Source: a virus. From it: a DNA stretch of 22,720 nucleotides. Under the pieces are notes generated by a model, which did not search any database, was not told the origin of the DNA, and saw only the letters and a list, made by a program, of their open reading frames with translations. Below, in pieces: positions 17,397 to 22,092 of the stretch. Where the stretch lies: the IMG/VR virus record IMGVR_UViG_3300021347_000039, positions 1 to 22,720 of that record, one strand, 5' to 3'. The number at the start of each line of letters is the position of its first letter. Within the stretch, counting starts at the first letter, position 1. The position numbers were made by a program, and so were the translations under genes.

Positions 17397-17648
17397 ATGA
17401 CAGAACAACTCTCACACTTTCTCGACACTGCTCTAGCTGTTATACTTGGAGTAATTGGTTGGATGATTAAAAAGCTTACAGATCGTTTAGAAAAAGATGA
17501 AGAGCGTCTAACTAAGATTGAAGTAGAACTAGCTACCCAAAGAGAACGAGACACTGCTGTGGAGAATCGTATGAGTGGTCTTGAAACTACGGTTAAAGAG
17601 ATTAATACTAAACTAGATAGAATGATGGAGATGTTAATGAAGAAATGA
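17397..17648 (+). CDS. Small membrane-anchored coiled-coil protein, candidate holin
   Basis: This 83-residue protein has one N-terminal membrane helix (about residues 8-27, FLDTALAVILGVIGWMIKKL). A long charged coiled coil reaches the C-terminus (LEKDEERLTKIEVELATQRE ... KLDRMMEMLMKK). It follows the fibre gene by four bases, where T7 has its class II holin gp17.5. Position and membrane span make holin a reasonable guess. The single N-terminal span with a coiled-coil tail also fits small BhlA/XhlA-like proteins or an inner-membrane spanin subunit. No endolysin is present in the window to support a lysis cassette. The stop overlaps the next ATG (ATGA). Confidence 0.55.
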   Translation: MTEQLSHFLDTALAVILGVIGWMIKKLTDRLEKDEERLTKIEVELATQRERDTAVENRMSGLETTVKEINTKLDRMMEMLMKK

Positions 17649-17770
17649 AAAAAGGACTATACGCAAATATAAACAGAAGAAGAAAGCTAGGCATTAGTCG
17701 TAGCAAAAGCAAATCTACAATATCACCTCAGTCATACGCTAATATGAAGCGTGGGTTTAAAAAGAAGTAA
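17645..17770 (+). CDS. 41-residue very basic phage miniprotein (KGLYANIN type)
   Basis: This frame starts within the preceding stop (ATGA) and ends TAA 17768-17770. The protein is MKKGLYANINRRRKLGISRS followed by Lys/Ser residues and QSYANMKRGFKKK. The opening KGLYANI followed by basic residues recalls a short protein found widely in marine phages (KGLYANIHAKRKRI type), whose function is unknown to me. It is strongly basic with a hydrophobic/aromatic N-terminal patch. It is coupled to its neighbours on both sides, since the next ATG comes one base after its stop. Confidence 0.7.
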   Translation: MKKGLYANINRRRKLGISRSKSKSTISPQSYANMKRGFKKK

Positions 17771-17771
17771 G

Positions 17772-18013
17772 ATGGCTAGAAGTGTATCACTATCTATAGG
17801 TAGAGGTGAAAAGTCTCGTAAAGGAGGTCTCACAGCAAAGGGTAGGGCTAAGTATAACAGAGCTACTGGTTCTAATTTAAAAGCCCTCAACCTGGTGGTG
17901 GTCCTAGAAAGCGTTCCTTCTGTGCTCGTATGAGTGGTAACAAAGGACCAATGAAAGATAGTAAAGGTAGACCCACTAGAAAAGCTTTAGCTCTTAGAAG
18001 GTGGAAGTGTTAA
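17772..18013 (+). CDS. Small basic Cys-containing protein split over two frames (possible -1 frameshift)
   Basis: Frame 0 starts at ATG 17772 and gives MARSVSLSIGRGEKSRKGGL then TAKGRAKYNRATGSNLK. It then runs into a foreign-looking, Val/Leu-rich end and stops at 17933 (53 residues). In the -1 frame the sequence resumes without a break: PQPGGGPRKRSFCARMSGNK, then GPMKDSKGRPTRKALALRRW and KC, stopping at TAA 18011-18013. The two halves together look like one known small phage protein family (DUF6321-like: GGLTA.GR.KYN.ATG.NL.AP ... SFCARM.G..GPM+D..GRPTRKALAL+.W.C). The join falls at TTTAAAA (17876-17882). The combined product would be 80 residues. A one-base deletion, natural or from assembly, explains it equally well: inserting one base after 17884 would restore NLKAPQP. 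Function is unknown. Confidence 0.65.
17876..17882 (+). other. T TTA AAA slippery heptamer
   Basis: In frame 0 the codons are TTA (17877-17879) and AAA (17880-17882), preceded by T. This is a textbook X XXY YYZ site for -1 slippage. In the -1 frame a TAA at 17873-17875 lies immediately upstream, so any shift must happen between here and the frame-0 stop at 17931-17933. Only weak hairpins can be drawn downstream, and no clear upstream Shine-Dalgarno stimulator is seen. Confidence 0.45.
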
Positions 18014-18016
18014 CAG

Positions 18017-18238
18017 ATGCCTAGAAGACCTGTAGTTCGTGTTCACCCTCTTGCTTTTCAAAGTAGGACTATCGCTGCGTCTGCTGGTGCGGTAGCTACG
18101 GACAATAAAGAAAAAGCAGAAACTTTAGAATCACAAGTAGAATCCTTAGAGAATGAACCTTTCTTTGCCATCCTTGACGGTGGTGCTCCTGTAATGGAGG
18201 AAACTGATATATTTGACGGAGGATTAATCGATGCCTAG
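18017..18238 (+). CDS. Small protein of unknown function in the fibre cassette
   Basis: This 73-residue protein starts PRRPVVRVHPLAFQSRTIAA. A Glu/Lys-rich helical stretch (KEKAETLESQVESLENEP, about residues 31-48) follows. The acidic end is Gly/Asp-rich (ILDGGAPVMEETDIFDGGLI). An AGGTGG run lies about 11 bases before the start. The stop overlaps the next ATG by eight bases. The Gly/Asp end ('DGGAP', 'FDGG') is a style I associate with short fibre-attached proteins of marine phages. I do not recognise a named family. Its coupling to the following Mtd-N-like gene suggests they work together. Confidence 0.7.
   Translation: MPRRPVVRVHPLAFQSRTIAASAGAVATDNKEKAETLESQVESLENEPFFAILDGGAPVMEETDIFDGGLIDA
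18218..18223 (+). promoter_or_regulatory. Strong ribosome binding site of the Mtd-N-like gene
   Basis: GGAGGA lies seven bases before ATG 18231, inside the end of the preceding gene. It stands out because most neighbouring fibre genes have no Shine-Dalgarno. Confidence 0.65.
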
Positions 18239-18560
18239 TTTTACTAAACGAATACAACTTAGAAGAGGGGAAGCTTCCCTATGGGAATCTACCAATCCTG
18301 TTTTGTTAGCAGGTGAGTTTGGTATTGACTTAACGAATAAGCGTGTCAAATTGGGTGATGGTGTCACTACTTGGAACAGTCTTACTTATCTTGGACCAGT
18401 ACAGACTGTTGCAGGGAGGACTGGGAATATCATTCTTCAAAACGATGATGTGTTTGGTTCTGCCTCTCAAGTTAGTTTACACTCAGTAGAAACAGACCTA
18501 AGTAATCTTCGAGGCGAACTAGGAGATATGGAAGATTACACGTCAGGATTAACCAACTAA
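18231..18560 (+). CDS. Short tail-fibre-associated protein with Mtd-N-like domain
   Basis: This gene encodes 109 residues. Residues 4-55 read FTKRIQLRRGEASLWESTNP ... LAGEFGIDLTNKRVKLGDGV TTWNSLTYLG. This is the pattern of the N-terminal domain of the major tropism determinant and many fibre proteins (QLRRGT...W....P.L..GE.G......R.K.GDG.T.W..L.Y). VAGRTGNIILQNDDV follows, a link that is also common in fibres (compare 'V.GRTG.V.L...DV'). The product is therefore likely a trimeric plug or connector of a receptor-binding device. It lacks a large C-terminal receptor domain and ends with a short helix-prone piece. Confidence 0.85.
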   Translation: MPSFTKRIQLRRGEASLWESTNPVLLAGEFGIDLTNKRVKLGDGVTTWNSLTYLGPVQTVAGRTGNIILQNDDVFGSASQVSLHSVETDLSNLRGELGDMEDYTSGLTN

Positions 18561-18574
18561 AATGAATATAAATA

Positions 18575-18763
18575 ATGAGCGTATGGTATCAAATGGGACA
18601 AGCAGTAAGAAACGTTTTAACAACTTTATCAAACAAAGCTATATTAGACACTGAAAGTAACATTCAAGCTAGGACAGGCGATGAATTAGGGGCGATGGCT
18701 TTTGCTACAGATACAAATAAACTTTATGTTTTTACAAGTTCTGGATGGGTACACGCTCAATAA
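18575..18763 (+). CDS. 62-residue adhesin-like protein, anchor motif plus beta-hairpin module
   Basis: The N-terminus, VWYQMGQAVRNVLTTLSNK, resembles those of the genes at 18805 and 20369 (hydrophobic, Q/K, M/I, G, then basic-hydrophobic). The rest is NIQARTGDELGAMAFATDTN then KLYVFTSSGWVHAQ. This is the small 'G.M.F.TDTNKLYV....W' unit common in phage fibres. The start has an AT-rich leader with no Shine-Dalgarno. Likely a minimal fibre or tail-tip component; what it binds is unknown. Confidence 0.75.
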   Translation: MSVWYQMGQAVRNVLTTLSNKAILDTESNIQARTGDELGAMAFATDTNKLYVFTSSGWVHAQ

Positions 18764-18765
18764 TT

Positions 18766-18794
18766 TTGACACTTCTTTAATTATAACTTAAAAC
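18766..18794 (+). promoter_or_regulatory. Possible sigma70-type promoter in the fibre cassette
   Basis: A perfect TTGACA (18766-18771) is followed after 17 bases by TAAAAC (18789-18794), a four-of-six match to the -10 box. It lies 10 bases before the ATG at 18805. The -10 is weak and AT-rich DNA gives such pairs by chance, so this is only a candidate. Confidence 0.25.
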
Positions 18795-18804
18795 TAAATA
18801 CACA

Positions 18805-19062
18805 ATGGCAAACATTCTACAACAGATTGGTACAGTAGTTAAAAGCAGACTTGATGATAAGGTTGATAAGACCGACGCAACAGGTGACTTTATTAAAGCT
18901 GTGCTTGGAATAGATACAGATACAAAAACACCAACAGTTGATACTGAAGCTAACATAGGTGCTAGAACAGGCGATGCAGCAGGGACTATCTTTTTTGGTT
19001 CTGACTCCGCTGATTTCTATGTTTACGACGGAAGCACCTGGCATCAATTCAACAACTCTTAA
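18805..19062 (+). CDS. 85-residue adhesin-like protein, anchor motif plus beta-hairpin module
   Basis: The N-terminus, ANILQQIGTVVKSRLDDKVD, aligns with the 18575 and 20369 products. After a short linker, VDTEANIGARTGDAAGTIFF then GSDSADFYVYDGSTWHQF parallels the 18575 protein: TE(A/S)NI.ARTGD..G...F..(T/S)D....YV.....W. The two genes look like diverged paralogues. In this one an extra stretch (about residues 20-45, KTDATGDFIKAVLGIDTDTK) is inserted between anchor and head. No Shine-Dalgarno is visible before the ATG. Confidence 0.78.
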   Translation: MANILQQIGTVVKSRLDDKVDKTDATGDFIKAVLGIDTDTKTPTVDTEANIGARTGDAAGTIFFGSDSADFYVYDGSTWHQFNNS

Positions 19063-19073
19063 AACAATATAAT

Positions 19074-19916
19074 ATGAGCGATATAGCATTAATTAATGAC
19101 TCCCAGCAATCTGCGATTGTTACTAATGGGATAGGTAAGAACGGAGAGATATATATGAAAGCAGCTGGCAGTACGGACGCTGGTGCTCTTGTTGTATATG
19201 ATAGTGGAAGCTGGAGGAAGTTTGAACATGAAGCAGTTGTTGCTTTTAACAATACTCATAGCTTAGACTTTGATGGTACTAATGACGAACTAACAATCCC
19301 CCAAGGAACTTTTAATTTAGGTAGTGGCTTGTTTTCTTTCAGCTTATGGTTTAATGCAGATAGTTTAAATAATTACAATTGCTTATTTAGAATTAACTCA
19401 AGTACGAGCCTTAGCTGCACCAGTTTCATTAGAAGTAATGGTGAAATATGGTTATCAAATTGGTCGTTTAACCAGTTAGTATCCACAGGGAATACGATAA
19501 ACACAGGAGCTTGGAATCATTTAGCGTATGTTAAATCCACCACAGGCAGTTCAGGTACAGTTACTATTTACTTCAATGGCAGTTCTGTGACTTCAGGGCC
19601 AATACCTAATGGATCAAACTTTGGAAGCGAAAGCGGTACTTCAGCAATTGGAAGATCGTATGCAGCAACACATTACCCATTCAACGGAAAGATTGACGAG
19701 TTTGCTTTTTGGAATAGTGCTTTATCTGCGTCAGATATAACTGATATTTATAATAGCGGAGTACCTACAGACCTAACTTCACTAAGTCCAGTAGGTTTGT
19801 GGAGAATGGGTGATAATGACGGAGGTACAGGCACTACGATCACCGATCAAGGCAGCGGAGGTAACAACGGTACACTTACTAATGGTCCTACATTCTCCTC
19901 AAGCGTTCCTTCTTAA
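19074..19916 (+). CDS. LamG/concanavalin A-like lectin domain fibre protein
   Basis: This gene encodes 280 residues. Residues 1 to about 58 form another small beta unit (GKNGEIYMKAAGSTDAGALV then VYDSGSWRKFE), like the small adhesin heads nearby. Residues about 62-225 have the LamG jelly-roll pattern: HSLDFDGTNDELTIP, FSFSLWFNADS, GAWNHLAYVKST, GTVTIYFNGSSV, GKIDEFAFWNSALSASDITD and IYNSG. The C-terminus is Gly/Thr-rich and ends GPTFSSSVPS. Such domains bind glycans, so this is a good candidate for a receptor-binding or surface polysaccharide-binding component. The start has an AT-rich leader without a Shine-Dalgarno. Confidence 0.88.
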   Translation: MSDIALINDSQQSAIVTNGIGKNGEIYMKAAGSTDAGALVVYDSGSWRKFEHEAVVAFNNTHSLDFDGTNDELTIPQGTFNLGSGLFSFSLWFNADSLNNYNCLFRINSSTSLSCTSFIRSNGEIWLSNWSFNQLVSTGNTINTGAWNHLAYVKSTTGSSGTVTIYFNGSSVTSGPIPNGSNFGSESGTSAIGRSYAATHYPFNGKIDEFAFWNSALSASDITDIYNSGVPTDLTSLSPVGLWRMGDNDGGTGTTITDQGSGGNNGTLTNGPTFSSSVPS

Positions 19917-19929
19917 CTTTTAAAATACT

Positions 19930-20169
19930 ATGAGCAGACAATATGTAATATTAAACGCATCCGAAGTAGACACTGTTAACTTTGATGATGTACTAGAAAC
20001 TAGTGTAGATACTCTTCGTTATAGCGTAGATGGTTCAGAAACCTTTGTTAAATATGAAGGACCTAAACCTAGATGCCTATACGGAAAAGATACACTTTCA
20101 CACACTGCTATGCTTACTGTATTAAACGGTGAAGCTTGGACACAAGAACTTGAAACAGGAGAAATCTAA
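19930..20169 (+). CDS. Small conserved-looking phage protein, unknown function
   Basis: This 79-residue protein starts SRQYVILNASEVDTVNFDDV, then LETSVDTLRYSVDGSETFVK and YEGPKPRCLYGK. The sequence 'V..V.F..V.E.S.DTLRYS.DG..TFVK.EG' is one I have seen in fibre clusters of marine phages, with no known function. No signal peptide or membrane span is present. It is compact, mixed alpha/beta and mildly acidic. It lies between the lectin and a tiny adhesin gene, so it could be a fibre chaperone or a structural adaptor. This is inference from context only. Confidence 0.72.
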   Translation: MSRQYVILNASEVDTVNFDDVLETSVDTLRYSVDGSETFVKYEGPKPRCLYGKDTLSHTAMLTVLNGEAWTQELETGEI

Positions 20170-20172
20170 GAC

Positions 20173-20316
20173 ATGGCTACTTTAAATACAGTTACATCTT
20201 CCACTCGTCCAGCATCTCCTACAGCAGGGGAAGCTTACTTTGAAACGGATACTAATAAGATCATTGTTTGGAATGGTACTTCTTGGACGGAGATTGTTTC
20301 GGACGGTACGCTTTAA
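20173..20316 (+). CDS. 47-residue minimal beta-hairpin adhesin module
   Basis: The ATG at 20173 comes three bases after the previous stop, with AGGAGA (in CAGGAGAAATC) upstream at good spacing. The whole protein is TSSTRPASPTAGEAYFETDT then NKIIVWNGTSWTEIVSDGTL. It is the free-standing form of the 'P..GE.YF.TDTNK...WNG..W' unit found at the tips of fibres and in the 18575, 18805 and 19074 products. No anchor segment is present, so it may trimerise onto another fibre part. The gene ends TAA 20314-20316. Confidence 0.72.
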   Translation: MATLNTVTSSTRPASPTAGEAYFETDTNKIIVWNGTSWTEIVSDGTL

Positions 20317-20368
20317 CAACTTAGGAATTACATCCTATCATTAACAATAACTAAACACATATAATATC

Positions 20369-21607
20369 ATGCCAGTAGATACTACATCTATATTCTATAA
20401 AATCGGTCAGTCTACAAAGGCTGCGATTGCTGTAGAAGAAACAAGAGCATTGGCTGCTGAAGCAGTCTTGCAAACGAACATCACTGCTGAAGCTTCCGCA
20501 AGAGCCAGTGCTGATACAACCCTTCAAAGCAATATCGACAGCGAGGCTTCAAGTCGTGCGTCTGCTGATACTACGTTGCAAAGCAACATTGACAGTGAAG
20601 CTTCTTCTAGAACTTCTGCTGACTCTGCTTTACAATCTGAAATCGACGCTACTCAAAGTGGTGCTGGTCTTGGAGTAGGTGGTTCTTATACTGCTAACGC
20701 TTCTACTAACTACCTTACTTCCGTAGGTAACTTGGTTGCAGCTGACGAAGCTCTTGACTCACAAGTTAAAACTAACGCTGACGCTATCTCTTCTGAAGCA
20801 AGCACTCGTGCATCCGCTGATTCCGCTTTACAAGCTGAGATAGACGCAGAAGAAACAGCTCGTGCATCAGCCGACAGTACTCTTCAATCTAACATCACTT
20901 CCGAGGCTTCTACTCGTGCTAGTGCTGACTCTGCTCTTCAAGCTGAAATTGATGCTGAAGAAACTGCTAGAGCTTCCGCTGATACGACTCTTCAAGGTAA
21001 CATTGATAGCGAAGCTACTTCACGTGCATCAGCTGACACAACCTTACAGTCAAACATTGACGCTGAGGAAACTGCTCGTATAGCTGCTGTTTCTGGTGAA
21101 GCTACTGCTCGTAGTTCTGCCGATTCAACCCTTCAATCAAACATTGATAGTGAAGCTTCAACAGCTCGTGCTGCTGAGTCCGCTCTTGACGCTGCTAAAG
21201 CTAACCTTTCAGGTGCTGCTTTTACTGGTGCTGTAAGTGGAACTGATCTTACTCTTAGTGGTAACTTGACTGTTAACGGTACAACTACTTCCGTTCAAAC
21301 AACTAACTCCGAGATCAAAGACTCTATTCTTTTGATTAACGACGGTGCTGCTGGTGCAACTAACAATGCAAATGATGCTGGTCTTATTATCGAGCGTGGT
21401 ACTGGAGACGGTGGAAACATCGCTGCTGTATACGACGAAGGTACTGACAAGTTTGCTTTCTACAAAACATCCGCTTCCGCTTCTTCTACAGACATCTCTG
21501 ATGATGACGCAAGTGCTGAACTTATCGACGTTAACTGTAACGACGTGGTTCTTGGAGACGGTAACAATCTTGGTGATTTAGCAGACTTTACTGCTGCAAT
21601 GGCTTAA
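20369..21607 (+). CDS. Long coiled-coil tail fibre with 18-residue repeats and beta head
   Basis: This gene encodes 412 residues. Residues 1-20 carry the anchor motif (TSIFYKIGQSTKAAI). Residues about 38-260 hold nine clear copies of an 18-residue unit (RASAD.TLQSNID.EAS. and RASADSALQAEIDAEETA), forming a long trimeric stalk. The run is interrupted once by a Gly/Ser/Thr block (about residues 95-130). The C-terminal about 125 residues form a beta head: LSGNLTVNGTTTSVQTTNSE, SILLINDGAAGATNNANDAG and LIIERGTGDGG. The 'GNLTVNGTTT' element is frequent in marine phage fibres. Codon use leans to C-ending codons like the capsid gene, suggesting high expression. No Shine-Dalgarno is visible. Confidence 0.85.
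   Translation: MPVDTTSIFYKIGQSTKAAIAVEETRALAAEAVLQTNITAEASARASADTTLQSNIDSEASSRASADTTLQSNIDSEASSRTSADSALQSEIDATQSGAGLGVGGSYTANASTNYLTSVGNLVAADEALDSQVKTNADAISSEASTRASADSALQAEIDAEETARASADSTLQSNITSEASTRASADSALQAEIDAEETARASADTTLQGNIDSEATSRASADTTLQSNIDAEETARIAAVSGEATARSSADSTLQSNIDSEASTARAAESALDAAKANLSGAAFTGAVSGTDLTLSGNLTVNGTTTSVQTTNSEIKDSILLINDGAAGATNNANDAGLIIERGTGDGGNIAAVYDEGTDKFAFYKTSASASSTDISDDDASAELIDVNCNDVVLGDGNNLGDLADFTAAMA
20481..21150 (+). repeat. 18-residue (54-base) coiled-coil repeats in the fibre gene
   Basis: Nine copies of R(A/S/T)SAD..LQ..I recur. The spacing is 18 residues within each cluster and longer across the insert. Two alternating subtypes occur: (S/T)-S-N-I-D-S-E-A-S and A-L-Q-A-E-I-D-A-E-E-T. 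Eighteen residues equal one heptad plus one hendecad, the stagger expected for a trimeric coiled-coil stalk. Copies differ at many silent sites. Confidence 0.8.
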
Positions 21608-21614
21608 GACTGTC

Positions 21615-21773
21615 ATGGCGAAAAGTAAAAAGAGTTCTTCTATTACGATTCGTCTTCCCGATAACTTACAAAAAGCAGAGGTTGCTGGTATAGCTAAAAA
21701 GTTAAATATCAGCACCTCTGCTCTAGTAAGTGGGTGGATCAATGAAATACTGAAGAGTTTAAAGAAAACCTAG
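21615..21773 (+). CDS. Ribbon-helix-helix miniprotein (Arc/CopG-type DNA-binding)
   Basis: This 52-residue protein starts seven bases after the fibre stop and ends TAG 21771-21773. The sequence begins with a basic tail (AKSKKSS). A single beta strand follows, SITIRLPDNLQ (the 'I.IRLP..L' ribbon of RHH proteins). Helix 1 is KAEVAGIAKKLN and, after the turn STS, helix 2 is ALVSGWINEILKSLKK. That is the complete RHH fold in minimal form. It is expected to bind DNA as a dimer. It is placed just ahead of the terminase genes, so it could be a late regulator or assist packaging-site recognition. No Shine-Dalgarno is visible. Confidence 0.75.
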   Translation: MAKSKKSSSITIRLPDNLQKAEVAGIAKKLNISTSALVSGWINEILKSLKKT

Positions 21774-21788
21774 AGAGTTAATAATACT

Positions 21789-22025
21789 ATGAAGACCCAA
21801 GAAGAATTAGGTGAGTTACACATTCTAGTAACAGATACTTTAAAGAAAGGGATTAAACAGATGCACGTCACTGAAGAATATAATCCGTCCCTTCTTAACT
21901 GTGCTAGACAACTGCTCAAGGATAACGATGTTGTTCTTATGAGTGGTAAAGATACTCCACTTAATGACTTGCTTGGAGAAGTATTACCTTTTGAAGAAGA
22001 CCCAGAATTAAAACAAAAACTATAA
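21789..22025 (+). CDS. terS: Terminase small subunit (T7 gp18-like DNA maturase A)
   Basis: This 78-residue protein compares with 89 for T7 gp18. It contains EELGELHILVTDTLKKGIKQ, then SLLNCARQLLKDNDV (compare 'L..A..FLKDN.I' in gp18-like and related small terminases), and an acidic C-terminal tail (VLPFEEDPELKQKL). An AGAGAG purine run stands about 14 bases before the start. The small subunit recognises genome ends and guides the large subunit to the portal. Directly preceding terL, the position supports the call. Confidence 0.85.
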   Translation: MKTQEELGELHILVTDTLKKGIKQMHVTEEYNPSLLNCARQLLKDNDVVLMSGKDTPLNDLLGEVLPFEEDPELKQKL

Positions 22026-22046
22026 CATCAAAGAGAGAGATAAATT

Positions 22047-22083
22047 AGGGTCATCGCTGAGTAGTCGGAGGTGATCCTTTTTT
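22047..22083 (+). terminator. Hairpin terminator-like element between terS and terL
   Basis: The outer arms AGGGTCATC (22047-22055) and GGTGATCCT (22070-22078) pair over nine positions with two G-U wobbles. An inner stem, CTGA (22057-22060) with TCGG (22065-22068), closes a GTAG loop. The T-tract spans 22078-22083. This is the layout of an intrinsic terminator. It would reduce transcription into terL, or leave terL to read-through, unless the hairpin serves RNA processing or translation control instead. Confidence 0.75.
22067..22077 (+). promoter_or_regulatory. 11-base complement of the 16S rRNA 3' end, inside the hairpin
   Basis: GGAGGTGATCC is a perfect complement of the conserved end of bacterial 16S rRNA (GGATCACCTCC...). 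The nearest downstream ATG, the terL start at 22093, is 21 bases beyond the GGAGG core, too far for normal initiation. Most of the match is buried in the 3' arm of the hairpin at 22047-22083. It may be a coincidence of the terminator sequence or a ribosome standby/attenuation signal. Confidence 0.4.
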
Positions 22084-22092
22084 GTTATACTT

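Noticed and set aside
20322-20337. TAGGA/TCCTA inverted repeat between two fibre genes.
   Set aside because: Only five pairs with a six-base loop and no T-tract; expected by chance in a 52-base AT-rich gap.
20862-21083. Leu-rich open frame inside the 18-residue repeat region.
   Set aside because: It is repetitive only because the fibre repeat is; a Leu/Leu pattern arises from reading the repeat codons out of frame.
20481-21150. Direct repeats in the fibre considered as a CRISPR-like or iteron array.
   Set aside because: Units are in frame, 54 bases with no spacers and differ at silent positions, so they are coding repeats.
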